A stretch of 64,000 bases of DNA, taken from assembly GCA_963835685.1 (NCBI GenBank), contig CAWIGI010000004.1, positions 248,001 to 312,000 of the forward strand, written 5' to 3'. A program made the translations under genes and the position numbers. Positions within the stretch are counted from its first letter, which is position 1. Every line of letters starts with the position of its first letter. A model generated the notes under the pieces. It ran no database searches. It saw nothing but the letters and a program-made list of their open reading frames with translations, and was not told the DNA's origin. Source of the stretch: DATAGF01 sp963835685 (GTDB lineage: Bacteria; Actinomycetota; Thermoleophilia; Miltoncostaeales; Miltoncostaeaceae). This document shows, one piece after another, positions 1 to 7,462 of the stretch.

Positions 1-619
1 GGGCGGCGGCGGCCTCCACCGCCTCCGAGACGGCGAGCTCCTCGGGGCGGGCGACGATGGCGACGCCGGTGGCGGCGGGATGGGTCACGACCTCCTGGAT
101 CCGCGCGGCCTGGTCGCGGATGGGCCCGCTCCCCGCGATCGCCTCGACGTTGCCGGCCGTCTCGAGCAGTGCGATGCCGTGGCCGGTGGCCGGGCAGTCG
201 ACGAGCAGGTAGTCCCAGACGGGGCGCCGGTCCTCGTGAAGGGCCACGGCATGGTTCCAGACCACCCCCACGGTCACCAGCTCCTGCAGCCCGGGGGCGG
301 CGGCGGCGAAGGTGTGGAACGCGCGGCTGCGCGTGAGGAGCTCCACGAGCGGCCGCATCCTGAGCTGGCCGGCGAGGTACTGCTCGATCGCGTGCTCGAC
401 GTCGACCTGGACGCCGAACAGGTTGGGGGCCAGCTCGGCCGGGCTCGCGTGGCCCACGCTCGCCCCGGGGAAGAGGCGCGCCAGCCGGTCGTGGCCGGCC
501 AGCTCGATGAGCAGCGTGCGCCGCCCGGCGCGGGCCACGGCGAGACCGAGCGCGGCGGCGACGGTGCTCTTCCCGACGCCGCCCTTGCCCAGGACGAAGC
601 AGAGCCGTCGCTGCGACAG
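1..619 (-). CDS. ArsA/GET3-family ATPase, C-terminus cut by window edge
   Basis: The reverse strand encodes a deviant Walker A motif GKGGVGKST followed by typical ArsA-family sequence (TLLIELAGHDRLARLF, then VWDYLLVDCPATGHG for the switch/Walker B region). Such actinobacterial ArsA-like ATPases are soluble P-loop ATPases, often in pairs, and their substrate is usually unknown. The C-terminal part lies beyond base 1. No ATG, GTG or TTG exists in this frame between the P-loop and at least position 840; I placed the start at a CTG (617-619), ten codons before the P-loop. The frame is open further upstream through the neighbouring 66-aa gene, so a lost start or an indel is also possible. Family assignment is firm, start is not. 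Confidence 0.75.
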   Translation of the reverse strand, partial: MSQRRLCFVLGKGGVGKSTVAAALGLAVARAGRRTLLIELAGHDRLARLFPGASVGHASPAELAPNLFGVQVDVEHAIEQYLAGQLRMRPLVELLTRSRAFHTFAAAAPGLQELVTVGVVWNHAVALHEDRRPVWDYLLVDCPATGHGIALLETAGNVEAIAGSGPIRDQAARIQEVVTHPAATGVAIVARPEELAVSEAVEAAAA

Positions 620-650
620 CGGCGGCCCGGGCGGGTGCGTCGTGGGCGGG

Positions 651-851
651 CTAGTGGTGATCGAGCGCGTCCAGGCGGCGCTGAAGGAAGACGAGCGCGT
701 CGTCGAGGCCGGCCTCGCGGGCCACCGCGAGGGCCTCCTCGTAGCGCGAGCGCGCCCGTGTGATCCGCTCGTCCCCGGTGCGGTTCTTGAGCGTGTTGTC
801 CCCCGACAGCAACAGCTGCCGGACGCGCCGGCGCGCCTCGTCCTCGCTCAC
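651..851 (-). CDS. Small conserved-looking helical protein, 66 aa
   Basis: The GTG start at 849-851 overlaps the TGA of the upstream 346-aa gene by 4 bp (GTGA), so it is probably translationally coupled. The protein (VSEDEARRRVRQLLLSGDNT... ending LDALDHH) is charged, lacks Cys and membrane segments and should be almost entirely helical. It sits between an uncharacterised protein and an ArsA-like ATPase and may act with them. I do not recognise a named family. Confidence 0.65.
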   Translation of the reverse strand: MSEDEARRRVRQLLLSGDNTLKNRTGDERITRARSRYEEALAVAREAGLDDALVFLQRRLDALDHH

Positions 852-1888
852 CTCAGCTCCTCCTGCCCGTCCCGCCACGAGCTTAGCGCCCGCCCCTCGT
901 CCGAGAAGGCGGCCAGCAGATCGGCCAGACGCTCGGCGCCCAGCGACGACGGGCAGGGCCGCCCGCGCGCGTCGGCGAGGTACAGGCGCGGCCGGATCGG
1001 CTCGACGCCGTCGAAGCGCCAGGTGCCCGGCTCGCGCTCGATCTCCTGGAGCTGGGGCAGCAGCGGCGCCAGGTCGACGCGCGGCGCGAGCGGGCGCGAC
1101 GCGTACTCGACCCAGGTCTCGTAGCGGTGGCGGACCACGAGGGTTCCGTCCGGCAGCGCGGTGAGGACCCGCATCCGCTCCGTGCGCGGGTGGACCGCCA
1201 TGTCGTGCAGGGGCCGCGGCGCGCGGACGATGGCCAGGTCGGCGCCGGGGCGGTCCTCGACGGCCGCCTCCCCCTCGTCGATCAGCGCGGCGTCGGCCTC
1301 CACCCGGGCCCACTCCCGCTCCCAGAGGAAGCGGTAGCGCTCCGGGTCGGCCAGCAGGCCGCCGACACGCGGCAGGATCGCCATGTAGAGGGCGCCCGCC
1401 GGGTCACGGCCGCCCGCACCTGCCAGGGCCCGGCCGACCTCCGGAAAGGGTGTCGTGGCGCGCTCCGCCATCGCCATCGCGGCGATCGCCGCACGCGCGG
1501 CCCACGGGTTCGTCCAGGTGCCGAAGTCGCCGGCCTCGGCCGCGGCGATCGCCAGGCCGCGCTCGGGGGCGGTCACGGCGGGGCGCTCGAGCAGCATCCA
1601 GATCCCGAAGAGCCCGTCCTCGTCGTAATGGTTGTTCGTGATGGCGGCCACCGCCGGGCCGGCCGCCCCCGCGCGAAGGTAGCGATCGACGATCAGGGCG
1701 CTCGTGTCGGCCGCAAGGGCGGCCGGCGTGCCGGCGTCGGGCCAGTGCGAGAGCGACAGCACGGTGCCCGGCAGGCGCGCGCCGTTGACGACGACGTGCG
1801 GCGCGCCGCCGAGGTCGTCCGCGGGGACGAACGCGGCGCCGTCGGCGACCCGCGGGAGCGTGTCGCGGTCGATGAGGGGGGCGGCCAT
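848..1888 (-). CDS. Conserved hypothetical protein, 346 aa (DUF6687-like)
   Basis: A long reverse ORF whose third-position GC bias and the neighbouring 4-bp overlap support coding. It holds a NNHYDEDG motif near residue 86 that looks like a metal or phosphate-binding acidic/histidine cluster, preceded by VLSLSHWPDAGTPA. I recall similar actinobacterial proteins being filed as DUF6687, but this is from memory. No signal peptide or membrane helix. It is transcribed divergently from the gene at 1927 across a 38-bp gap, and heads an apparent operon with the 66-aa protein and the ArsA-like ATPase. No function proposed. Confidence 0.7.
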   Translation of the reverse strand: MAAPLIDRDTLPRVADGAAFVPADDLGGAPHVVVNGARLPGTVLSLSHWPDAGTPAALAADTSALIVDRYLRAGAAGPAVAAITNNHYDEDGLFGIWMLLERPAVTAPERGLAIAAAEAGDFGTWTNPWAARAAIAAMAMAERATTPFPEVGRALAGAGGRDPAGALYMAILPRVGGLLADPERYRFLWEREWARVEADAALIDEGEAAVEDRPGADLAIVRAPRPLHDMAVHPRTERMRVLTALPDGTLVVRHRYETWVEYASRPLAPRVDLAPLLPQLQEIEREPGTWRFDGVEPIRPRLYLADARGRPCPSSLGAERLADLLAAFSDEGRALSSWRDGQEELR

Positions 1889-1926
1889 CGACCCCCGAGG
1901 ATAGCCGGGGCTGCGATACTGGCCCC

Positions 1927-2259
1927 GTGGACTTCATCGCCGACAACGCCGTCGCCCTGTCGGCCATCCTCCTCGGCGTCGTGGTGCTCGTCGCCCTCGC
2001 GGTGCTGGCGGTGTCGGGCCTGCGGCTGTGGCGGCGGACGAAGTACGCCCAGAAGCGGATCGAGCCCGAGGCCGAGGCGCTCACGGCGCGGACGGACGAG
2101 CTCTCGGCGGCCCTCGCCGCGATGCCCGAGCGCCAGGCCGAGCTCCAGGGCGAGATCGAGGCGCTGCAGGGCCGGGTCGCGGCGCTGGGGGTCCTCGCGC
2201 GCACCGCGGGCGAGGCGCAGAAGACCCTGCGCGCGCCGCTTCGCTACTTCACGGGATGA
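1927..2259 (+). CDS. Membrane-anchored coiled-coil protein, 110 aa
   Basis: GTG start at 1927. One N-terminal transmembrane helix (about residues 10-32, rich in V/L/A) is followed by a basic stretch (RLWRRTKYAQKR) and an Ala/Glu-rich coiled coil (about 45-98) ending APLRYFTG. The topology suggests a short cytoplasmic coiled coil tethered to the membrane. Its TGA overlaps the ATG of the ppx/gppA-like gene by 4 bp, so the two are probably coupled. Function unknown. Confidence 0.75.
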   Translation: MDFIADNAVALSAILLGVVVLVALAVLAVSGLRLWRRTKYAQKRIEPEAEALTARTDELSAALAAMPERQAELQGEIEALQGRVAALGVLARTAGEAQKTLRAPLRYFTG

Positions 2260-3191
2260 CCTCGGACGACCGCCTCGCGGTGGTCAACGTCGGCTCGAAC
2301 TCGCTGCGGCTGTTCCTCTGCGAGGGGATCGGCCCGGACGGCCCCGAGGGCGAGCGCGACACGACGGTCATCGGCCTGCGCCGCGGCGCCGCCGAGGACG
2401 GCACCATCGCGCCGGACGCCCTCGCGCGCCTCGACGAGACCCTGGCGGGGTACGGCGACCGGGTGGCGGGCTTCGCGCCGGCCCAGACGGTCCCGGTGGC
2501 CACGAGCGCGGTGCGCGACGCCCCGAACCGGAGCGCGGTCGCGGCGGTGGTCGAGGACCGCCTCGGCGCGCCCATGCGGCTGCTGTCCGGGCTGGAGGAG
2601 GCCATGGTCTCGTTCGCCGGGGCGCGGCTCGCGGTCGAGGGCGACGGCGAGGTCCTGGTCGTGGACGTGGGCGGAGCCAGCACGGAGCTCGTGCGTGGCG
2701 GGTCCGCGGGGCCCGACGGCGCGGTGAGCCTGCAGCTCGGCGCCGTGCGCCAGACCGAGCGCCACCTCCACCACGACCCGCCGCTGGCCGCGGAGCTGGC
2801 GGCGCTGCGCGAGGAGGCGCGGAGGCTCGAGGAGCCGGTCCTCGGCTCCGTGGGGGGGCGGCTGCCGGTCGTGGCCGTCGCCGGCACCGCCACCTCGCTC
2901 GCCGCCATCGACCTGGGCGCGTACGACCGGCGGCGCGTGCACCGGCACCGGCTGACCCTGGAGGGGGTCAACGAGATCGCCGCCCGGCTCGCCGCGATGA
3001 CCGTCGAGGAGCGGCGGGGCGTGCCGGGGCTCGACCCCGCGCGCGCCGGCGCGATCGTCGCCGGGACGCTGATCGTGGCCGAGGCCGTGCGGGCGGCCGG
3101 CGCCGACGAGGTCATGATCAGCGAGACCGACCTGCTCGACGGGGTCGCCCTCGCCGCCGCCGGCTCGCCGAGGCTGTCGTTCCGCCTGTGA
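2256..3191 (+). CDS. Ppx/GppA phosphatase family protein
   Basis: A 311-aa protein of the sugar-kinase/Hsp70 (ASKHA) fold family that hydrolyses polyphosphate or pppGpp. Visible motifs: VVNVGSNSLRLFL at the N-terminus (phosphate-1), VLVVDVGGASTELV (phosphate-2) and VAVAGTATSLAAIDLG. Length matches the short single-unit Ppx/GppA form without the C-terminal HD extension. The start is the ATG at 2256, inside an ATGA overlap with the preceding membrane protein; a longer frame to 2028 would overlap that gene completely and is rejected. The usual Asp of the first motif is Asn here, which may alter activity. Whether the substrate is polyP or pppGpp cannot be told from sequence. Confidence 0.88.
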   Translation: MTSDDRLAVVNVGSNSLRLFLCEGIGPDGPEGERDTTVIGLRRGAAEDGTIAPDALARLDETLAGYGDRVAGFAPAQTVPVATSAVRDAPNRSAVAAVVEDRLGAPMRLLSGLEEAMVSFAGARLAVEGDGEVLVVDVGGASTELVRGGSAGPDGAVSLQLGAVRQTERHLHHDPPLAAELAALREEARRLEEPVLGSVGGRLPVVAVAGTATSLAAIDLGAYDRRRVHRHRLTLEGVNEIAARLAAMTVEERRGVPGLDPARAGAIVAGTLIVAEAVRAAGADEVMISETDLLDGVALAAAGSPRLSFRL

Positions 3192-3214
3192 CGAACTTTC
3201 CTTAGTATCCCGCC

Positions 3215-3442
3215 ATGACCACGGCCGCGAACGGGGCGCAGTACGGCTCGGCATCGGTCGGGGCCGACGTCATGCAGGGCCGGCGGACCATCCTCGCGAC
3301 CGGCGCCAACATGCGCCACATCCGCCACGCGCAGATCCTGGAGCGCTGGCCGATCCTCCCGGAGCGCTGGGCGAAGGCGGTCGAGACGACGCGGCTGGAC
3401 TCGGTCAACCGCACTCCGGGAGCCGCCAGCTTCGGGCGCTGA
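3215..3442 (+). CDS. Hypothetical protein, 75 aa
   Basis: ATG at 3215, 23 bp after ppx/gppA. A small basic protein with an unusual central RHIRHAQILERWPILPERW segment, no Cys and no membrane helix. Its TGA (3440-3442) overlaps the putative CTG start of the FAD oxidoreductase. It may be a genuine small gene in the same transcription unit. I do not recognise it. Confidence 0.5.
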   Translation: MTTAANGAQYGSASVGADVMQGRRTILATGANMRHIRHAQILERWPILPERWAKAVETTRLDSVNRTPGAASFGR

Positions 3443-4500
3443 CCCCGGGCGGCGCACCCGACCTCCTCGTCGTCGGCGCAGGGGTCGTCGGCCTGGCGAC
3501 GGCGCTCGCCGCCCAGGACCGGGGCGCGAGCGTCACGGTGCTCGAGGCCGAGGCTCCCGGCGCCGAGGGGTCGGCCGGGCCGGGGCGCATCTTCCGCCAC
3601 ATCCACGACCTGGACGAGCTGGTGCCGCTGGCCGCGGCGGCGCGCCGGGGTTGGGAGGGGGCGGGCGAGCGCTTCGGGCGGCCCCTCCTCGACCGGCGCG
3701 GCGCGCTGCTCGTCGGCGGGCCGCGCGAGCGCTACGCCGCCGTCCTGGGCGCGGCCGGGCTGGCGCACGAGCTCGTCGCGGCCGAGGACCTGCCACCCGA
3801 GCTGGCGCCGCTCGGACCCGGGCTCCTCGACCCCGGCGGGGGCGCCATCGACGCGGAGGGCTACGTCGCCGCGCTCGCCGAGGAGCTCGCCGACCGGATC
3901 GAGTTCGCCCGCGCCCGGGAGGTGCTCGACGGGGCCGCCCGGCCCGCCGTCGTCACGGACCACCGGCGCATCGAGGCCGGGGCGGTCCTCATCAGCGCCG
4001 GGGCCGCGACGCCCGGGCTGGCGGCGCCCCTCGGGATCGAGCTGCCCGTCGAGGCGACCGAGCACCGGCGCGTCGCGTTCGGCCACGCGCGCGGCGAGCG
4101 GCTGCCCTGCGTGCTCGAGCGCTCGATGACCCAGCCCATGACCGGCTACCTCACGCCCCTCGCGGAGGGCGGCGTCTCGCTCGGCACCCGCGCCGCCGAC
4201 GACCTGCCCGAGGACGAGGCGATCGCGATGACCGCCGGCTACCTCGGCGCGATCCTCCCCGGCGCCGACGCGACGCCCACCGGCGTGGTCCGCTGCGAGT
4301 CGATCGTCCTCGCCGGCCACCCCGAGGCCTTCGGCCTCTACCGCGCCGGCCCCGTCGCGGCCTTCGCCGGCGGCAACCTCTTCAAGCACGCCCCCGCCCT
4401 CGGCCCGATGATCGCCGAGGCGCTCCTCGAGGGCCGCGCCGACCCGCTCCTGGCCCCGCCTGAGATAGCCTCGGCGCGGCCGGAGTGGCGGAACTGGTAG
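3439..4500 (+). CDS. FAD-dependent (DAO-type) oxidoreductase
   Basis: About 353 aa of the D-amino-acid oxidase/glycine oxidase-like FAD fold. The dinucleotide-binding motif LLVVGAGVVGLATALAA lies at the very N-terminus, followed by an acidic residue at the end of the second strand (VTVLEAE). Towards the C-terminus, AAFAGGNLFKHAPALGPMIAEALLEG is the usual closing FAD-contacting region. There is no ATG/GTG/TTG before the Rossmann motif; a CTG at 3439 overlapping the preceding TGA is the best start, and the GTG at 3538 would delete the FAD motif. The stop (4498-4500) lies 22 bases inside the tRNA-Leu gene. Substrate unknown. Confidence 0.75.
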   Translation: MTPGGAPDLLVVGAGVVGLATALAAQDRGASVTVLEAEAPGAEGSAGPGRIFRHIHDLDELVPLAAAARRGWEGAGERFGRPLLDRRGALLVGGPRERYAAVLGAAGLAHELVAAEDLPPELAPLGPGLLDPGGGAIDAEGYVAALAEELADRIEFARAREVLDGAARPAVVTDHRRIEAGAVLISAGAATPGLAAPLGIELPVEATEHRRVAFGHARGERLPCVLERSMTQPMTGYLTPLAEGGVSLGTRAADDLPEDEAIAMTAGYLGAILPGADATPTGVVRCESIVLAGHPEAFGLYRAGPVAAFAGGNLFKHAPALGPMIAEALLEGRADPLLAPPEIASARPEWRNW

Positions 4501-4562
4501 ACGCGGAGGACTTAAACTCCTCAGCCCTCAGGGGCGTCCGGGTTCGAGTCCCGGCTCCGGCA
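4479..4562 (+). tRNA. tRNA-Leu (anticodon TAA)
   Basis: 84 nt with a perfect acceptor stem GCCGGAG/CTCCGGC plus discriminator A, anticodon stem GAGGA/TCCTC around loop CTTAAAC (anticodon TAA), a long class II variable arm and a T-arm CCGGG-TTCGAGT-CCCGG. CCA is not encoded. Its 3' half recurs at 7183 and 15622 (direct) and 6771 (inverted), so this gene appears to be an integration site. The 5' end overlaps the end of the FAD oxidoreductase frame. Confidence 0.95.
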
Positions 4563-4614
4563 TCGGCTTCACCAGGGCGATCTGAGCATCTCGGGCCGCG
4601 CCCGCAGACCCGCA

Positions 4615-4635
4615 GGGTGCCGCTGGGGTGCCGCT
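4615..4635. repeat. Tandem direct repeat beside the tRNA-Leu gene
   Basis: Two copies of gggtgccgct with an 11-bp period, starting 53 bp after the tRNA 3' end. The same pair recurs at 7022-7042. Spacing of one helical turn next to an integration site would fit arm-type recombinase binding, but this is inference. Confidence 0.5.
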
Positions 4636-4669
4636 ACCCGAGGCCGGCTGCGGCTGCGATGATCGCCCG

Positions 4670-5380
4670 GTGCGCCGCTGCTCCATCTGCACCCACCCCG
4701 AGCGCGCCGAGGTGGATGCCCGGCTCGCCGCCGGGGCGTCGAAGCGGTCCATAGCGGCCCGGTTCGGCACGAGCGCCTCGGCCGTCCAGCGCCACCGCGA
4801 CCACCTCGGGGGGCAGCTGAGCGAGACCGAGCAGGCCCGGCGCGAGCTGTCGGCCGAGCTGGTCGTGGAGCACCTGACCCAGGCCCGTCTCCAGCTGGAG
4901 CGCGCGGGCCGCAAGGCGCGCTCTCCCGCCGAGCTGGTGGCCGTCGCCAGCGCCCGCGTGCGCGCCGCCGAGGCCCTGGCCCGGGTGATGGGGCCGATGC
5001 TGCTCCAGGAGCTGCTGATGGCCGAGGCGACAGGCGAGACCCCGATGCAGCGCCAGGACCGGGAGGTGAACGAGCGCCTCCTGGCCATCCTGCGCGAGCG
5101 CCACCCCGACCCCGGCCAGGACGACCGCGCGCCCGAGGAGGACCACGTGCGCGAGGGCGAGCATCCGGCGGCCGCCCTGCTGCGCTGCCTGACCAGGCTG
5201 CGGGCCGCCGCCGACTTTCGATACGCCGTGGCCTCCTCGCATCCTGATCCGCGCAAGATGAGGGTGGCGTTCCTCTCGCGCCTGAAGCCGTCCTGGACGG
5301 GCGAGCTGTCGCCGTTCCCGGAGAAGGCCCTCTGCGGCTACGAGCCGAGACCGAGGCACCCGGCCAGGGCATCGACCTGA
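4670..5380 (+). CDS. Phage-like zinc-motif helix-turn-helix protein
   Basis: The N-terminus (RRCSICTHPERAEVD) has a CxxC-type knuckle immediately followed by a helix-turn-helix, GASKRSIAARFGTSASAVQRH (about residues 25-46), then a long helical region. This arrangement is common in actinobacterial mobile elements, in terminase-small-subunit-like or regulatory proteins. I took the GTG at 4670 (236 aa) because the CxxC module then starts directly; an in-frame upstream start at 4628 adds 14 residues of no apparent merit. It is the first gene after the tRNA integration site. The C-terminal ~80 residues are low in recognisable structure and could be degraded. Confidence 0.55.
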   Translation: MRRCSICTHPERAEVDARLAAGASKRSIAARFGTSASAVQRHRDHLGGQLSETEQARRELSAELVVEHLTQARLQLERAGRKARSPAELVAVASARVRAAEALARVMGPMLLQELLMAEATGETPMQRQDREVNERLLAILRERHPDPGQDDRAPEEDHVREGEHPAAALLRCLTRLRAAADFRYAVASSHPDPRKMRVAFLSRLKPSWTGELSPFPEKALCGYEPRPRHPARAST

Positions 5381-5557
5381 AACGATGGGTCGCGGCGCGC
5401 GGCCGACGCCCGGAGCTATTGGGGCCGATTTCCGCTTAAGCCGGGAAGGCCCCCTCGCGGCGGGCAGCACGGCGGTCCGGCGCCGTACTGCTTCCGTCTG
5501 ACGAAGCGGGCGTCTCCCACATGTACCCGACGAGCCCTATAAACGAGGGGAGGAGCC

Positions 5558-5599
5558 ATGCCAGCCACATCCGAATCGAGGAGGATTGAGGCGACATGA
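5558..5599 (+). CDS. Possible 13-aa leader peptide upstream of the acetyltransferase
   Basis: A short frame (MPATSESRRIEAT) begins at an ATG preceded by a strong ribosome site (aggggaggagcc) and ends in a TGA that overlaps the ATG of the GNAT gene by 4 bp. The acetyltransferase has its own aggagga site inside this frame. It could couple translation or simply be chance; no terminator-like structure was seen. Confidence 0.3.
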   Translation: MPATSESRRIEAT

Positions 5600-6465
5600 C
5601 CATCGAGCTCCGCGCGATCGAGCCCGCCGACGGCGACGAGTGCGCCCGCATCGTCTACGAGGCCTTCGGCGGCATCCACGACCACCATCGCTTCCCTCGT
5701 GACTTCCCCACACTTGAGGCCGCTGTTCAGATCACGAGCGCCTTCATTTCGCATCCCTCGATCTGGGGCGTCGTCGCCGAGCGCGACGGCCGCATCGTCG
5801 GCTCGAACTTCCTCGACGAGCGGGGGCCGATCCGGGGACTGGGGCCGATCACGGTCGATCCCCAAGCGCAGGGTGCCCGCGTCGGCCGCCTCCTGATGGA
5901 GGCCGCGCTGGAGCGGGGACGGGACGCGGCCGGCATACGCCTCTTTCAGGACTCCTTCAACGTGGGGTCGCTCGCGCTCTATGCGTCGCTTGGCTTCGAG
6001 GTCAAGGAGCTTTGCGTCGTGATGAGCGGCACGCCGAGGAGCGGCCCGGCTGGCGGCGTCGAGGTCCGTGCCCTCGAGGAGCGCGATCTCGAGGAATGCG
6101 AGGACCTCTGCATCAGGGTCCACGGCTTCGAACGGACGAACGAGCTGCGCGACGCCCTCCAGGTTCCCGTCCTCTCGCCGTTTGTCGCGGTCCGCGACGG
6201 TCGGATCACCGCCTACGCCACGACGCTTACCTTCTTCCCGGCCGCCTACGGCGTCGCAGAGAGCCAGGACGACGTGAGCGCCTTGATCCTGGGCGCTTTG
6301 GCCGCCGGTGAGGAGCCGGCATCGTTCCTCCTACCGACACGACAGGCCAGCCTCTTCCGGTGGTGCCTCAGCGAGGGCCTGCGGGCGGTGAAGCCGATGA
6401 CCTACATGAGCATCGGCGAGTACCGCGAGCCGGACGGCTGCTGGATCCCGTCGGTGCTCTACTGA
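5596..6465 (+). CDS. Tandem-domain GNAT acetyltransferase
   Basis: 289 aa. The first GNAT domain (about 1-145) shows the beta4/alpha3 acetyl-CoA region GLGPITVDPQAQGARVGRLLME and the closing ASLGFEV; a second, weaker GNAT-like domain follows (about 155-289; PFVAVRDGRITAYATTL). Such proteins acetylate small amines or protein N-termini, with the second domain often structural. Start ATG at 5596, aggagga ribosome site 11-17 bases upstream. Codon use is slightly less GC-biased than in flanking housekeeping genes, consistent with its place in the accessory island. Substrate unknown. Confidence 0.85.
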   Translation: MTIELRAIEPADGDECARIVYEAFGGIHDHHRFPRDFPTLEAAVQITSAFISHPSIWGVVAERDGRIVGSNFLDERGPIRGLGPITVDPQAQGARVGRLLMEAALERGRDAAGIRLFQDSFNVGSLALYASLGFEVKELCVVMSGTPRSGPAGGVEVRALEERDLEECEDLCIRVHGFERTNELRDALQVPVLSPFVAVRDGRITAYATTLTFFPAAYGVAESQDDVSALILGALAAGEEPASFLLPTRQASLFRWCLSEGLRAVKPMTYMSIGEYREPDGCWIPSVLY

Positions 6466-6770
6466 CCGAGAGCAGGCGGAGCGGTGCTTGGAGACAAGCG
6501 CGTCATGACGGGCATTCCCGTCAAGGTCTGACGGATCTCCTCGCGCTCGCCCTCGGGCACGAGGGCGATGTGGAGCTGCTCCTCGCGGAGGGCATGCTCC
6601 CGGCGCTGGGCTCGGCGCGCGAGCCGAGGAAGTTGCTCGCGGCCATGCTGAAGCCGTCGGCGATCAGGTTCGCGCCCCCGAGGATCGGGTGGCTTCCCGC
6701 CGAGCGGGGTTCGCCGAAACGACGCCCGCCGCGCGGCCCTCAAACGCTCGCCGCGCAGGCGGCGGGGCAG
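6466..6770. other. Non-coding stretch in the integration island
   Basis: I see no convincing gene here. Open frames on both strands have no ribosome site and no family-like sequence. The region ends at the inverted tRNA-Leu fragment. Confidence 0.4.
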
Positions 6771-6840
6771 CTCAGATCTCCTTGACCAAGCCGATGCCGG
6801 AGCCGGGACTCGAACCCGGACGCCCCTGAGGGCCGAGGAC
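6771..6840 (-). repeat. Inverted tRNA-Leu(TAA) 3' fragment (att-like)
   Basis: Read on the reverse strand, this reproduces the 3' part of the tRNA-Leu gene from the end of the anticodon stem through the variable arm, T-arm (GGGTTCGAGTCCCG) and acceptor strand CTCCGGCA, plus downstream atcggctt and, after a diverged patch, gatctgagc. It has no 5' half and cannot be a functional tRNA. Orientation is opposite to the other copies. Confidence 0.85.
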
Positions 6841-6861
6841 GGCGCAAGGCGATCCAGCGAG

Positions 6862-7014
6862 TTGGCCGCGGAGTTCACACGCGAGACTCTTACTGGCTTC
6901 GACGTCGCCCCTGCCGGCGCGCTGACCGGACAGCTCAGGATGAGCCGACTCGACCCGCCGGCTGCCGAGGACACGGCTGATGACCCGGAGGTCTGGCGGG
7001 AGGCAGGGGCCTGA
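6862..7014 (+). pseudogene. Open-frame remnant, possibly phage ParB/methylase-like
   Basis: A roughly 50-codon frame without a good start, LAAEFTRETLTGFDVAPAG..., ending ADDPEVWREAGA and TGA. The LTGFD segment followed by an acidic linker resembles the N-terminal ParB-methylase region of actinophage DNA methylases. This is a weak resemblance; it may be noise. Confidence 0.2.
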
Positions 7015-7021
7015 CCGCCGC

Positions 7022-7042
7022 GGGTGCCGCTGGGGTGCCGCT
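7022..7042. repeat. Second copy of the gggtgccgct tandem pair
   Basis: The 21-bp unit at 4615-4635 recurs exactly here, again with an 11-bp period, about 140 bp before the second tRNA-Leu fragment. Confidence 0.5.
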
Positions 7043-7182
7043 GGTCCGGGGCCCCAACGCCCTCCCGGCCCACCCCGGCAGGGCGCGGCAGAGCAGCGCC
7101 GCCGGTCCCCAGACCGGCCTGCCCAGGCGGGTCTGGCCGGGTGGCCGGTCGCGCCCTGCCGGGCCAGGTTCGATCCGACAGC

Positions 7183-7261
7183 GACTTAAACTCCTCAGCC
7201 CTCACGGGCGTCCGGGTTCGAGTCCCGGCTCCGGCATCGGCTTGGCCAGCCCGATCTGAGC
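7183..7261 (+). repeat. Direct tRNA-Leu(TAA) 3' fragment (att-like)
   Basis: Matches the tRNA-Leu gene from the anticodon loop (gacttaaactcctc) through the acceptor 3' strand, with one change in the variable arm, and continues with partial similarity into the flank (catcggctt, ccag, cgatctgagc). The 5' half is absent. A classic duplicated attachment site. Confidence 0.88.
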
Positions 7262-7301
7262 CGCTCCGCACGCGGCGCGCCGAGCGTGTTCGTGGCGGGG
7301 T

Positions 7302-7320
7302 GGCGTCCACTCGGCGTCCA
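7302..7320. repeat. Tandem ggcgtcca repeat beside the tRNA fragment
   Basis: Two ggcgtcca copies with an 11-bp period, 66 bp after the fragment's 3' end. A near-identical arrangement (ggcgtccg twice, period 11) follows the third fragment at 15740-15758. Confidence 0.45.
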
Positions 7321-7462
7321 TTGGCTCTTGGCAGTGGCTGCAGGGTGGCTCCTCCGAAGCCACCCCGATCCGAGGGGGCCCGTAAGGACCCCACCTGTTG
7401 TCGGACGCCCGGCTCAGAACCTCAGCACGCCGCGAGATTTCGGTCAACGAGAGCCTCGGTGA

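Noticed and set aside
1127..3205. Long forward ORF (692 codons) across the hypothetical and ppx genes
   Set aside because: Arg/Gly-rich, no family motif, and it overlaps two well-supported genes in other frames; a high-GC shadow.
7202..7447. Reverse ORF ending in a PMPEPGLEPGRP-type peptide at the tRNA copy
   Set aside because: This peptide is simply the antisense translation of the tRNA-Leu 3' half, a well-known spurious call.
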